Source: Amycolatopsis umgeniensis
Lineage (GTDB): Bacteria; Actinomycetota; Actinomycetes; Mycobacteriales; Pseudonocardiaceae
Direction of reading: 5' to 3'
NCBI RefSeq assembly: GCF_014205155.1
Contig: NZ_JACHMX010000001.1
Coordinates: 1,736,001-1,800,000, forward strand
DNA length: 64,000 nt
Shown piece after piece: positions 47,588 to 56,655 of this stretch (position 1 is the first letter of the stretch; each line of letters begins with the position of its first letter). The notes under the pieces were generated by a model. The model did not search any database. It was not told the DNA's origin and worked only from the letters and a program-made list of their open reading frames with translations. A program made the position numbers and the translations under genes.

Positions 47588-47659
47588 GCGAGTATCCAGG
47601 CGTGACTCGTGTCGAGTGTGCTCCAGCGGCGAACACGCGTGACTGGATGGACGACTCGC
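47588..47659 (+). terminator. Imperfect long stem-loop after the KstR-type operon
   Basis: GCGAGT (47588-47593) and ACTCGC (47654-47659) close a 72-base structure that also contains GTGACTCGTGT against ACACGCGTGAC-type pairing with several mismatches. It starts 6 bases beyond the stop of the dehydrogenase gene. A terminator role is inferred from position only. Confidence 0.4.
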
Positions 47660-47743
47660 GGTGAGGCCCGGTCGCCGGCGTGCCGTCCACCCAGACACGC
47701 GAAAGTACCGGCCGGATCCGATGGGGTGCGGGTGGTAAGTCGC

Positions 47744-47783
47744 GTTAGAGCGGACCCGTATTCACTACCTACGCCTGACCTGC
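47744..47783 (-). repeat. Conserved 40-base segment (composite repeat, copy B)
   Basis: Read on the minus strand it opens GCAGGTCAGGCGTAGGTAGT and ends CCGCTCTAAC, matching 2914-2954 at about 37 of 41 positions. It lies 110 bases downstream (minus sense) of palindrome copy B, the same order as in copy A, where the spacing is 33 bases. Confidence 0.75.
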
Positions 47784-47893
47784 ACGAAAGCGACGGGGGT
47801 CACGGGAGCACTCCAGTCTCAGCCCCTGCGACGGGCTCGACCACGCCGCCGCGAAAACTCGCCCTTCACGCTCGCCGGTCGGGCGTCGAAGTC

Positions 47894-47940
47894 GACAATG
47901 AAGGAATTGGGACGTTCAATGTCCTAAATCCTTCATCGTC
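47894..47940 (-). repeat. 47-base palindrome (composite repeat, copy B)
   Basis: Same length as 2834-2880. The core on the minus strand is GACATTGAACGTCCC. Four pairs differ between its arms, and several are G-U wobbles in minus-strand RNA, so folding is better on the minus strand, which also points toward the conserved 40-base segment. Confidence 0.8.
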
Positions 47941-48071
47941 GCGGGACACTCCGGTCACCCCAGCACTAGCTCCGCAAGCCCGCCGAAACGACGCCCCGCA
48001 TCCATGGGTAAGCAAATACCGGTCCGCCAGAACGATCCTCACCACTCACGACCGCTGGTCGGCGAAGTAGC

Positions 48072-48114
48072 GAAGGCCCCCTTCCCTACCTTGAGCGTAG
48101 GGAAGGAGGCCTTC
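48072..48114 (-). terminator. GTGAAGG-family hairpin after lgt
   Basis: GAAGGCCCCCTTCCCTAC pairs with GTAGGGAAGGAGGCCTTC around a 7-base loop. The single mismatch becomes a G-U wobble on the minus strand, fitting termination of lgt, whose stop codon is 42 bases away. Confidence 0.7.
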
Positions 48115-48156
48115 ACGGACTTGCGTGATCGACTACCGGAGGCGCCCCGCGGACCG

Positions 48157-49188
48157 CTACTTTTCGGCGTCGGGCTTCGGGTCCTCGGTCGCCTTGTCGG
48201 CGGCCGAGTCCCGGACGGTGTCCGGAGCGGCGGCGACCTCCGCGTGTGCTTCGTCCTTGGGAGCGGACTCGGCGGGCTCGCCTTCCCGGGGGACGTCCTT
48301 GCTCCACAGCGTTTCCGGCGCTTCCCTCGGCCCCCGCTTGGCGGCCACCACGAAGTAGGCGATCGCCGCGGCGAACAGCAGGATCGACGTCCACACGTTT
48401 ACCCGCAGGCCGAGGATGTGGTTCGCGGTGTCGGTCCGCATCATCTCGATCCAGAACCGGCCTGCGGTGTACCCGGCGACGTAGAGCGCGAACACGCGGC
48501 CGTGGCCGAGGCGGAACTTCTTGTCCGCCCAGATGACCAGCAGCGCGACACCGAGGTTCCAGATCAGCTCGTACAGGAACGTCGGGTGCACCGGGCTGTC
48601 CGGCAGCGGGACGTGCCCGATCGCGATGCCGTTCAGGAAGTCGTCCGGGTTGGTCGGGTTGTAGCGCTGGTAGATCTCCAGTCCCCACGGCAGATCGGTG
48701 TGCGCGCCGTAGAGCTCCTGGTTGAAGTAGTTGCCGAGCCGCCCGATGGCCTGCGCGATCACGATCCCCGGCGCGAGCGCGTCCGCCATCGCGGGCAGCG
48801 GGATGCCCCGGCGGCGGCAGGCGATCAGCGCGCCGACGGCGCCGAGCGCGATCGCGCCCCAGATGCCGAGGCCGCCGTCCCAGATCTTCAGCGCGTTGAT
48901 CGGGTTCTTGCCCTCGCCGAAGTACAGCTGGTTGTCGGTGATGACGTGGTACAGCCGCCCGCCGACCAGGCCGAACGGCACCGCGAAGACGGCGACGTCG
49001 ATGACGGTGCCCTTCGTGCCGCCGCGATTCACCCAGCGCCGCTCACCCAGCCAGATCGCGACGATGATGCCGGCGATGATGCAGAGCGCGTAGGCCCGGA
49101 TCGGGACCGGCCCGATATGCCAGACGCCCTGGTCGGGACTGGGGATGGTCGCGAGGAACGCTGCCGAGGCGGTATTCACGGAGGCCAC
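48157..49188 (-). CDS. lgt: Prolipoprotein diacylglyceryl transferase
   Basis: 343 residues from GTG 49188 (GTG 49179 possible). Seven membrane helices are seen. The Lgt signature GRLGNYFNQELYG lies near residue 153, and GLVGGRLYHVITD and HPTFLYELIWN are conserved catalytic-loop motifs. It moves a diacylglyceryl group to the lipobox cysteine of prolipoproteins in the cytoplasmic membrane, before LspA acts. A 60-residue acidic tail (after 285) is typical of actinobacterial Lgt. The trpA-lgt neighbourhood of streptomycetes is interrupted here by three genes (49218-52995). Confidence 0.95.
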   Translation of the reverse strand: MASVNTASAAFLATIPSPDQGVWHIGPVPIRAYALCIIAGIIVAIWLGERRWVNRGGTKGTVIDVAVFAVPFGLVGGRLYHVITDNQLYFGEGKNPINALKIWDGGLGIWGAIALGAVGALIACRRRGIPLPAMADALAPGIVIAQAIGRLGNYFNQELYGAHTDLPWGLEIYQRYNPTNPDDFLNGIAIGHVPLPDSPVHPTFLYELIWNLGVALLVIWADKKFRLGHGRVFALYVAGYTAGRFWIEMMRTDTANHILGLRVNVWTSILLFAAAIAYFVVAAKRGPREAPETLWSKDVPREGEPAESAPKDEAHAEVAAAPDTVRDSAADKATEDPKPDAEK

Positions 49189-49217
49189 CGTAGCGCTTCA
49201 TCCACTTCTTGGGGGCG

Positions 49218-50387
49218 TCAGCCCTCGACGGCGGCCAAATAGCCCGCGATCAGCGCCGAAGCGACGTGCCCGACAGCGGCATCCGGCGGCAGGAAGACCT
49301 CGTCGTGCAGGCTGGGCGCGCCCGCGGTGTCGCCGAGGCCGACGAACATCATCAGCCCGCGCGTCACGCCGCAGTAATGCGCGAAATCGTCGGCGCCGAA
49401 CGACCGGAAATCGGTGTCCACGCCCGCCCCGGTCCGGACGAGCCGCCGGTGCGCGTGCCGGGTCAGCCCGGCGTCGTTGTGCAGCACCGGTTCGCATGGG
49501 CTGATCTCCAGTTCGGCCCGGCAGCCGTGCGCCTTCGCGGTGCCGTGGACGACCTCGGCGAGCCCCTCCAGCGCGAGGTCGCGGTCCTCGGCGCGCATCA
49601 GCCGCAGCGATCCCGACAGGCGGGCTTCGTTCGGCACGACGTTCGCCGTCGTCCCCGCCTGGATCCGGCCGACCGAGCAGACCGCGCCGAACACCGGGTC
49701 GACCCGGCGGCTCGCGAGCTGCTGCAGGCTCACCACGATCTGGCTGAGCGCGAGGATCGGATCCCGCAGCAGATGCGGGTAGCCCGCGTGCCCGCCCTGG
49801 CCGGCCACGACCACGTCGAACTCGTCGGTGGAGGCGTTGACCGGCCCGGGTACCGCCGACACCACACCCGCCGCGAGCCGCGGCTGGACGTGCGCGCCGA
49901 TGACCGTTTCGACGCCGTACTCGGTGAGCACCCCGGACTCGACGATGTCCAGCGCTCCGGACGGCGAGGTCTCCTCTCGCGGCTGCAGGAGCGCGAGGAT
50001 CGGCCGCGGCACCCCTACGACGGCCGCCGCGCGGCAGGTGGCGACGAGCGCGGCCATGTGCACGTCGTGCCCGCACGCGTGCATCAACGGTGTCTCCGAA
50101 GCCCACGGGATCCCGGTCCGCTCGGTGACCGGCAGCGCGTCCAGCTCGGTCCGCAGCGCGACGGCGGGTCCCGGCCCGGTGCCGGGGAACAGCACGGCAC
50201 GCCCGGTCTTGGCGACCCGCACCCCTTCACCGGCACCCAGCGCCTCGACGAGGACCCGCGCGGTGTCCTCTTCGTCCCCCGACGCGCGAGGGTCGGCGTG
50301 CACCCGGTGCCGCAGCCCGATCGCCGACGGCAGCTCCGCCTCGACGGCCGCCTCCCACCGGTCCTGCAGCTCGTCCAGCTCCGTCAT
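49218..50387 (-). CDS. M20-family amidohydrolase/peptidase
   Basis: 389 residues from ATG 50387, overlapping the upstream amidohydrolase stop by 4 bases. The M20D subfamily metal site is clear: ALRTELDALPV, HACGHDVHMAALV, and QPREETSPSGAL. The later His is in GQGGHAGYPH. Members hydrolyse N-acyl or amide bonds such as N-acetyl-amino acids and hippurate. It may be cotranscribed with the 50384 gene; both sit opposite a glutamine-synthetase-like gene, which suggests a shared pathway for a gamma-glutamyl or amide compound. Substrate is inferred only from context. Confidence 0.9.
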   Translation of the reverse strand: MTELDELQDRWEAAVEAELPSAIGLRHRVHADPRASGDEEDTARVLVEALGAGEGVRVAKTGRAVLFPGTGPGPAVALRTELDALPVTERTGIPWASETPLMHACGHDVHMAALVATCRAAAVVGVPRPILALLQPREETSPSGALDIVESGVLTEYGVETVIGAHVQPRLAAGVVSAVPGPVNASTDEFDVVVAGQGGHAGYPHLLRDPILALSQIVVSLQQLASRRVDPVFGAVCSVGRIQAGTTANVVPNEARLSGSLRLMRAEDRDLALEGLAEVVHGTAKAHGCRAELEISPCEPVLHNDAGLTRHAHRRLVRTGAGVDTDFRSFGADDFAHYCGVTRGLMMFVGLGDTAGAPSLHDEVFLPPDAAVGHVASALIAGYLAAVEG

Positions 50388-51526
50388 GTCCCCTCCAGTC
50401 CGTATACCCGTTCGGCGTTGCGGTGCCCCACCAAGGCCGCGATCCGACGTGCGTCCACTTCGGACAGTACGTCGGCGGTGAGCCCCGCGTACAGGAAGTC
50501 GGACAATCCTTGCCGGAACAGGGCGGTGCCGAGGTGGTACAGCTCGGCGAGCCCGAACGCGTCCGTGGAGAACAGCAGCTTCCCGAACGGCACGATCTCC
50601 AGGGTCTCCGCGATGATCGCGGGCGCACGGTGACCGGCGTTGTGCGTCGCGAGACCCACGTCGAGGAACACGTGCTCGAACACCTGCGCCAGATACGCGG
50701 CGTTCCGGTGGAAGGGATAGTTGTGCAGCAGCATGATCGGCACCCCGCGCGATCGCGTCGCCCGCAACAGCCCGGTGAGCAGCAGCGGATCGCAGCGGTG
50801 CAGGTCCACGTCGGAATCGCCGAAACCGACGTGGAACTGGACGGGCAGCGCCAGCTCGAGCCCGGTCCAGATCAGGAACCGGTGCAGCACCTCGTCGGCG
50901 AGCCGGACCGGTTCGCCTGCCTCGATCCGGGCGAGCCAGCGGCCCGCCGCCTCGGTGACTTCGGCGTCCGTCGGGCGCTCCCCCGCCAGGTCGAGGCCGA
51001 CGCGGTAGGCGGCGATGGACTTGAACCCCACCGCCGTCGTGGCGCGGCGCGCCAGTTCCGTGGTGAAGGCCGCGGCGAACCCTGCCGCCGTCGTGGACTT
51101 CACGACGGCTTCGGCGACCTGTTCGAGCCGGACGATGTCCCGCGCGCGGGCGCCGGACAGCTGCGCGAACTGCTCGGTCGTGGTCAGCGCGTCCGGCAGG
51201 AAACCGCCGTCGAGCAGGAACTCGGTCGTGCCGGTGGCGCGCAGGAACCGCGCGTTGACCTCGGTGGCCCCCAGTTCGGCGCGACGGGCCAGATAGGCCT
51301 CGGCCGGGACGTGCGGCGGCAGATCGAGCATCGGCGCGCAACGGGCACGGACCGCGAGGCCGATCAGCGAGTCGAACAAGGTCGTGCCCAGTGCCGAGAC
51401 GGTGTCGGCCTCGGTGAGCATCTGCTCGAACTCGATCCGTCCGAGGTCACCGGTGACGACACCGTGGCAGTGGTGGTCCACCAGCCTTGTCTCGGCCACG
51501 AACGGCAGGATCGGAGTTCCCGGCAT
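50384..51526 (-). CDS. Amidohydrolase family 2 (FluG N-terminal-like)
   Basis: 380 residues. The metal-binding LVDHHCHGVV opens the TIM barrel, and later motifs are VQFHVGFGDSD, LLHNYPFHRNAAYLA and FSTDAFGL, all typical of amidohydrolase-2 proteins. In fungi the FluG protein fuses this domain to a glutamine synthetase-like domain; here a glutamine synthetase-like gene starts 96 bases away in the opposite direction. The role is probably removal of an amide or related group from a glutamyl-type compound, but this is inference. Confidence 0.88.
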   Translation of the reverse strand: MPGTPILPFVAETRLVDHHCHGVVTGDLGRIEFEQMLTEADTVSALGTTLFDSLIGLAVRARCAPMLDLPPHVPAEAYLARRAELGATEVNARFLRATGTTEFLLDGGFLPDALTTTEQFAQLSGARARDIVRLEQVAEAVVKSTTAAGFAAAFTTELARRATTAVGFKSIAAYRVGLDLAGERPTDAEVTEAAGRWLARIEAGEPVRLADEVLHRFLIWTGLELALPVQFHVGFGDSDVDLHRCDPLLLTGLLRATRSRGVPIMLLHNYPFHRNAAYLAQVFEHVFLDVGLATHNAGHRAPAIIAETLEIVPFGKLLFSTDAFGLAELYHLGTALFRQGLSDFLYAGLTADVLSEVDARRIAALVGHRNAERVYGLEGT

Positions 51527-51621
51527 GGCGCGCTCCTTCTGGTGATCGACGAGTGCGGCCCCACCTTATGACCGGATCCGGGCGTGGCAAGGGGCCCGAG
51601 ATGAGGCCAGGATGAGGAACC

Positions 51622-52995
51622 ATGGTGAACCGGGAAGCACTGACCGCCCGCGCGACCGCCCTCACCGGGGATCTCCGGGCACGGGGTGTCGAACTCGTGG
51701 CGCTGACCTTCGTGGACAACGCCGGGATAGCGCGGGTCAAGGCGGTGCCCCTGCGCAAACTGCCGTCCGCGGCCGCGTGGGGCGTCGGTGCTTCGAATTG
51801 TTTCGACTTCTTCGGTTCCGACGACGACATCGCCGGCGGCGAGTATTCGCTCGGACCGGTCGGCGACCTGCGGCTGCATCCGGATCTCGACGCGCTGACC
51901 GTGCTCGCCGGGCAACCCGGCTGGGCGTGGGCGCCGGTGACGAGGCTCGACCAGGAAGGCCAGACGCATCCGCAGGACTCGCGCGCCCTCCTCGAGACCG
52001 CGGTCGGCAAGCTCGCGGCACGCGGTCACCGCGCACTGATGAGTTTCGAACTCGAATGGGTGGTCACCAGTGCCGACACCCCGGACGACCAGACGTCGGC
52101 CACCGCCGGCCCGGCCTACGGGTACGCGCGGCTTTCCGAGCGTGCGGACTATCTCCGCGCGCTGGTGTCCACTTTGGACCAACAGGGCGCCGGGGTGGAA
52201 CAGATCCATCCCGAGTACGTAGACGGCCAGTTCGAACTGTCCGTCGCCGCGGCCGACCCGGTGCGCGCGGCCGACATCGCCGTCCTGACCAAGGAGACGA
52301 TCCGCGCGCTCAGCCACCGGCACGGGCTGAAGGCGTCCTTCACCCCGAAGTTCACGCCCGCCGGTGTCGGCAACGGCGGGCACGTGCACCTGAGCGTCTG
52401 GGAGGGCGCACGAAACCTTTTCTCCGGCGGGGAAGGGATTTTCGGGCTGACGCCGGTCGCGGAATCGTTCGGCGCGGGCATCCTGCGGCGGCTTCCCGCG
52501 CTGCTCGCGATCGGGGCGCCGTCGGTCGTCAGCTACCTGAGGCTGGAGCCGCACCATTGGGCGGGGGTGTACACCGCGTGGGGGCTGGAGAACCGGGAGA
52601 CACCCCTGAGGCTGGTGCGCGGGGTCGCCGGGAACCGGGACTCGGCGGCGAACCTCGAGGTCAAATGCTTCGACCTGACGGCGAATCCGTACCTGCTGGC
52701 GGCCGCCCTGCTGTTCGCCGGGATGGCCGGTGCCGACGAGGAGGCGGCACTGCCGGAGCCGGTGGACGTCGATCCGGGGTCGCTGACCGAGGCCGAACGC
52801 GCCGCGCGCGGGATCGAGCGGCTGCCGGTGACACTGGAGGACTCCGTCGCGGCTTTCGAAGCGGACAAGGACCTGACGGCCGCTTTCGGCGCGCCGCTGG
52901 CCACCACGATCGTGGACGTCCGGAGGGCGGAGATCGAGCGGTTCGCGAACGCGAGCCCGGAGGAGATCACCGAAGCGCAGCGGTGGCGGCACTGA
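51622..52995 (+). CDS. Glutamine synthetase-like protein (type I, non-GlnA)
   Basis: 457 residues. The beta-grasp N-terminus reads LVALTFVDNAGIARVKAVPL, and the ATP/metal-binding part includes EQIHPEYVDGQFELSV and GNGGHVHLSVWE. LEVKCFDLTANPYLLAAALL corresponds to the conserved substrate-site segment, with Lys in place of the usual Arg. It is similar in length to GlnA but diverges at these points, so a gamma-glutamyl-amine or ethanolamine ligase is as likely as a glutamine synthetase. It is divergent from the amidohydrolase operon and ends at a perfect palindrome. Confidence 0.88.
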   Translation: MVNREALTARATALTGDLRARGVELVALTFVDNAGIARVKAVPLRKLPSAAAWGVGASNCFDFFGSDDDIAGGEYSLGPVGDLRLHPDLDALTVLAGQPGWAWAPVTRLDQEGQTHPQDSRALLETAVGKLAARGHRALMSFELEWVVTSADTPDDQTSATAGPAYGYARLSERADYLRALVSTLDQQGAGVEQIHPEYVDGQFELSVAAADPVRAADIAVLTKETIRALSHRHGLKASFTPKFTPAGVGNGGHVHLSVWEGARNLFSGGEGIFGLTPVAESFGAGILRRLPALLAIGAPSVVSYLRLEPHHWAGVYTAWGLENRETPLRLVRGVAGNRDSAANLEVKCFDLTANPYLLAAALLFAGMAGADEEAALPEPVDVDPGSLTEAERAARGIERLPVTLEDSVAAFEADKDLTAAFGAPLATTIVDVRRAEIERFANASPEEITEAQRWRH

Positions 52996-53001
52996 CCCTG
53001 T

Positions 53002-53060
53002 TAGCGCGTGAAGGCCCCCTTCCCTCGGCTGAGCCGAGGGAAGGGGGCCTTCACGCGCTA
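53002..53060. terminator. Perfect 59-base palindrome, bidirectional terminator between GS-like gene and trpA
   Basis: Two 29-base arms flank one central G; the outer part reads TAGCGCGTGAAGGCCCCC and the inner part CTTCCCTCGGCT. It starts 6 bases past the glutamine-synthetase-like stop and ends 6 bases before the trpA stop. It is the longest of four GTGAAGG palindromes in the window. Confidence 0.85.
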
Positions 53061-53066
53061 GGAAAC

Positions 53067-53858
53067 TCAGGCGGGGGCGACGGCCTTCCGCACCCCGGCG
53101 GACAGCTCGGCCGAGAGCTCGCGCACCGCGTCGAGCCCGCTCGCCGCGGCCGTCACCAGCGCCGACCCGACGATGACACCGTCCGCGAACCCGGCGACCT
53201 GTGCCGCCTGAGCACCGGACCGGACACCGAGGCCGACACCGATCGGCAGCTCCGTATGCGCGCGAGTCCGCTCGACCAGATCCTCGGCGTGCACGCCGAC
53301 CTGGTCACGGGCGCCGGTCACGCCCATCACCGCGGTGGCGTACACGAAGCCCGAAGAGGCCGCGACGGTCTTCGCGATCCGCTCTTCCGAGGAGGACGGC
53401 GCGACCAGGAAGATCCGGTCCAGACCGTGCTGCTCGGAGGCGGCCATCCACTCGTCGGCCTCGTCCGGGATCAGGTCCGGGGTGATCATCCCGAGCCCGC
53501 CCGCGGCGGCGAGGTCCCGCGCGAAGCGGTCGACGCCGTAGCGGTGCACCGGGTTCCAGTACGTCATCACGACGGCCTTGCCGCCGCGCGAAGACACCGA
53601 CTCGACGACCTCGAACAGGTGCTTGAGCTTGAAACCGCCGGAAAGCGCGCTCACCGACGCGGCCTGGATGGTGGGACCGTCCATCACCGGGTCCGAGTAG
53701 GGCACGCCTACCTCGACCAGGTCGGCGCCGCCGTCGACCACCGCGGCCAGCAGGTCCTTCGACCCGTCGACCGTGGGGAATCCGGCGGGCAGGTACCCGA
53801 TCAGTGCTCCGCGGCCCTCGGCGCGAGTCTTCGCGAAAACCTTGTCAAGCCCGCTCAT
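53067..53858 (-). CDS. trpA: Tryptophan synthase, alpha chain
   Basis: 263 residues from ATG 53858, overlapping the trpB stop by 4 bases. The TIM barrel has [19 protein letters not shown], with the catalytic Glu and Asp, [12 protein letters not shown], and GLGVRSGAQ in the phosphate site. It splits indole-3-glycerol phosphate to indole, which passes to TrpB. It is the last gene of trpE-x-trpC-trpB-trpA. Confidence 0.97.
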   Translation of the reverse strand: MSGLDKVFAKTRAEGRGALIGYLPAGFPTVDGSKDLLAAVVDGGADLVEVGVPYSDPVMDGPTIQAASVSALSGGFKLKHLFEVVESVSSRGGKAVVMTYWNPVHRYGVDRFARDLAAAGGLGMITPDLIPDEADEWMAASEQHGLDRIFLVAPSSSEERIAKTVAASSGFVYATAVMGVTGARDQVGVHAEDLVERTRAHTELPIGVGLGVRSGAQAAQVAGFADGVIVGSALVTAAASGLDAVRELSAELSAGVRKAVAPA

Positions 53859-55084
53859 TCGTTCTCCACCAGGCCGAAGTACTTCGCGGCCGTGTCCATG
53901 TCCTTGTCGCCGCGACCGGACAGGTTCACGATGATCAGCCCGTCGGGGCCGAGTTCGCGGCCCAGCACCAGCGCGCCCGCGAGCGCGTGCGCCGACTCGA
54001 TCGCCGGGATGATGCCCTCGGTCCGCGAAAGCAGCTTGAACGCGTCCATCGCCTCGGCGTCGGTCACCGGCCGGTACTCGGCGCGGCCACTGTCCTTGAG
54101 CCACGAGTGCTCGGGGCCGACACCCGGGTAGTCCAGGCCTGCCGAGATCGAGTGCGATTCGACGGTCTGGCCGTCCTCGTCCTGCAGCAGGTACGTCATC
54201 GCGCCGTGCAGGTTGCCAGGGGTGCCCTTGGTCAGCGTGGCGCCGTGGCGGTTGCCCTCGACGCCTTCGCCGCCCGGCTCGAGACCGACCAGGCGGACCT
54301 CGGGGTCGTCGATGAAGCCGTGGAAGATCCCGATCGCGTTCGACCCGCCGCCGACGCAGGCCGCGACGGCGTCCGGCAGGCGGCCCGCCTGCTCCAGGAT
54401 CTGGACGCGGGCCTCCTCACCGATGATCTTGTGGAAGTTCCGCACCATCATCGGGAACGGGTACGGACCCGCCGCCGTTCCGAACAGGTAGTGCGTGGTG
54501 TCGGCGTTGGTGACCCAGTCGCGCAGCGCCTCGTTGATCGCGTCCTTGAGCGTGCGCGAACCGGTCTTCACCGGGACGACCTCGGCGCCGAGCAGCTTCA
54601 TGCGGGCGACGTTCAGCGCCTGCCGCTCGGTGTCGACCTCGCCCATGTAGACGATGCATTCCAGATCGAGCAGCGCGCAGGCGGTGGCGGTGGCCACGCC
54701 GTGCTGCCCGGCCCCGGTCTCGGCGATGACCCGCTTCTTGCCCATCCGCTTGGTGAGCAGTGCCTGGCCCAGCACGTTGTTGATCTTGTGTGAACCGGTG
54801 TGGTTCAGATCCTCGCGTTTGAGGAAGACCCGGGCGCCGCCGGCGTGCTCACCGAAGCGCTTGGCCTCGGTGAGCAGCGACGGACGTCCGGCGTAGTCGC
54901 GCAGCAGGCGCCGGAACTCGTTGACGAACTCCGGGTCGGTCCTGGCCTTGTCGTACTCGGCCGCGACCTCGTCGACGACGCCGATCAGCGCCTCGGGCAT
55001 GAACCGGCCGCCGTACGGGCCGTAGTAGCCCCGCTCGTCCGGGTCGTGCTCGCCGTGCGGTGTTTCGGTGTACTCGGTGGTCAT
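53855..55084 (-). CDS. trpB: Tryptophan synthase, beta chain
   Basis: 409 residues from ATG 55084, overlapping the trpC stop in an ATGA. The PLP lysine is in [17 protein letters not shown], and the phosphate-cup GGGSNAIG and [13 protein letters not shown] are conserved. It condenses indole with serine. An upstream ATG 55102 is in frame, but the coupled start is preferred. Confidence 0.97.
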   Translation of the reverse strand: MTTEYTETPHGEHDPDERGYYGPYGGRFMPEALIGVVDEVAAEYDKARTDPEFVNEFRRLLRDYAGRPSLLTEAKRFGEHAGGARVFLKREDLNHTGSHKINNVLGQALLTKRMGKKRVIAETGAGQHGVATATACALLDLECIVYMGEVDTERQALNVARMKLLGAEVVPVKTGSRTLKDAINEALRDWVTNADTTHYLFGTAAGPYPFPMMVRNFHKIIGEEARVQILEQAGRLPDAVAACVGGGSNAIGIFHGFIDDPEVRLVGLEPGGEGVEGNRHGATLTKGTPGNLHGAMTYLLQDEDGQTVESHSISAGLDYPGVGPEHSWLKDSGRAEYRPVTDAEAMDAFKLLSRTEGIIPAIESAHALAGALVLGRELGPDGLIIVNLSGRGDKDMDTAAKYFGLVENE

Positions 55085-55890
55085 CGGGAAGGCCTCGGGC
55101 ACGCGGGGTGCGAACCGGCGGTGACCAGCTTGACCAGCGCGCCCTTCGGGTCTCCGGAAGCGACGAGCCCTTCGCCCACGAGGACGGCGTCGGCGCCGTG
55201 GCCCGCGTAGGACATCAGGTCGCCGGGACCGCGGACACCGGACTCGGCGATCTTGAAGACGTCCATCGGCAGGCCGGGGGCCAGCCGCGAGAAGACGTCC
55301 CGATCGACCTCGAGCGTGTGCAGGTTGCGGGCGTTGACGCCGATCACCTTCGCACCCGCTTCGAGGGCCTTGTCGGCCTCTTCGGCGTTGTGGATCTCGA
55401 CCAGCGCCGTCATCCCGAGGGATTCGACGCGGTCCAGCAACGCGATCAGGGCGTTCTGCTCCAGCGCCGCCACGATCAGCAGGACCATGTCCGCGCCGTG
55501 CAGCCTCGCCTCGTGGACCTGGTACGGGCTGACGATGAAGTCCTTGCGCAGCACCGGGATGTCGACAGCCGCGCGGACCGCGTCGAGGTCGGCGAGCGAA
55601 CCGCCGAACCGCCGCTGCTCGGTCAGCACGCTGATCACCCGGGCGCCGCCGTCGGCGTAGTCCTTCGCCAGCGCGGCCGGATCCGCGATCTCGGCCAGCT
55701 CACCCTTGGACGGGCTGCGCCGCTTCACCTCGGCGATGACGCCGATACCGGACTCGCGCAGGGCGGCCAGCACGTCACGGGGAGGTGCGACCTGGGTCGC
55801 ACGCTTCTTCAGTTCGTCGAACGGCAGAACCGCCTCGCGCTCGGCGAGATCGGCGCGGACGCCGGCGACGATGTCTTCGAGCACGCTCAC
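55081..55890 (-). CDS. trpC: Indole-3-glycerol phosphate synthase
   Basis: 269 residues from GTG 55890. It closes the indole ring of carboxyphenylamino-deoxyribulose phosphate. Family motifs: [15 protein letters not shown] (catalytic Lys), [32 protein letters not shown] and [14 protein letters not shown]. It is the standalone type, without a fused TrpF. A 190-base gap separates it from the membrane protein gene upstream. Confidence 0.97.
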   Translation of the reverse strand: MSVLEDIVAGVRADLAEREAVLPFDELKKRATQVAPPRDVLAALRESGIGVIAEVKRRSPSKGELAEIADPAALAKDYADGGARVISVLTEQRRFGGSLADLDAVRAAVDIPVLRKDFIVSPYQVHEARLHGADMVLLIVAALEQNALIALLDRVESLGMTALVEIHNAEEADKALEAGAKVIGVNARNLHTLEVDRDVFSRLAPGLPMDVFKIAESGVRGPGDLMSYAGHGADAVLVGEGLVASGDPKGALVKLVTAGSHPACPRPSR

Positions 55891-56082
55891 CGGAGTCCCT
55901 CACCAGCCGTCGTACTCACGGATTCCTTCGCAAGGTCGCTCACAAAAACCTTCCCCTTCCCGCCGAAACGATGCTAACCCCCGCACGAATACGGCCTGGT
56001 TCCGGGTATGTCCGTTAGTCCGAATGCCAACCGTGTCATCTTTGCCGGGAAAGATCTCCGAAACCCGCGAAATCCGCCGTCG

Positions 56083-56655
56083 TCACCGGGTCGCGGTGGG
56101 ATCTTCGCCTTCGGACAGCGCCTCCCACAGCTCGGTCTCCGGATCCTTCGCGGCCCGCTTCTTCGCCCCCGGCGCCGAGTACTTCGCGCCGAGGCGTGGC
56201 ATCCGGCCCGCGCCCTTGATGGCTGCCAACCCGCCCGCGGTCACGAGAATTCCCCCGAGGATCGCCAGTGCGCGGGCTCCCACCATCTGGGCGACGGGCA
56301 GCCCGTCGGCGAACCCGCTGAACGAGCCGCCCGCCACGCCGATCCACACCGCCGCGACACCGGACACGGCGAGTACCACGCCGAGCACCCGGCGTGGCCA
56401 GCCGCCGGTGGCGATCAGGCCCGCCGTGCCCGCGAGCGCCAGCAGCGCGAGCGGAATCAGCGCAACCGCACGCTGTGAACCGGTTTCCGTGTACAGCACG
56501 GTGCCGCGTACGCCACCGTCGCGGAACTCCGCGAACCACACGAGCTGCGAGGCCGCCCACAGCGCGATCGCGCCCAGCAGCAGGCCCACCACGGCGATCC
56601 ACAGTGGACGCTTGGCCTTCTTGGCGGGCGGGGCGTCAGACACGAGCGCCGTCAC
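56083..56655 (-). CDS. Tryptophan-biosynthesis-associated membrane protein (TIGR02234 type)
   Basis: 190 residues from GTG 56655 (GTG 56643 possible), overlapping the 3' end of trpE by up to 20 bases. Four membrane helices lie at about 17-38, 60-80, 85-105 and 120-145. This actinobacterial family is found only next to trpE/trpC. Its function is unknown; a transport or membrane-tethering role is speculative. The C-terminal tail (150-190) is soluble. Confidence 0.9.
   Translation of the reverse strand: MTALVSDAPPAKKAKRPLWIAVVGLLLGAIALWAASQLVWFAEFRDGGVRGTVLYTETGSQRAVALIPLALLALAGTAGLIATGGWPRRVLGVVLAVSGVAAVWIGVAGGSFSGFADGLPVAQMVGARALAILGGILVTAGGLAAIKGAGRMPRLGAKYSAPGAKKRAAKDPETELWEALSEGEDPTATR

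Larger units (their letters stand above)
47582..48156. other. 575-base gene-free region with repeats, between convergent genes
   Basis: No credible gene is present. From left to right it holds an imperfect long stem-loop (47588-47659) just past the KstR-type operon, the 40-base conserved segment in reverse (47744-47783), the 47-base palindrome copy B (47894-47940) and a GTGAAGG-family hairpin (48072-48114) 42 bases from the lgt stop. The middle two items make up a second copy of the composite element at 2834-2954. Confidence 0.8.
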
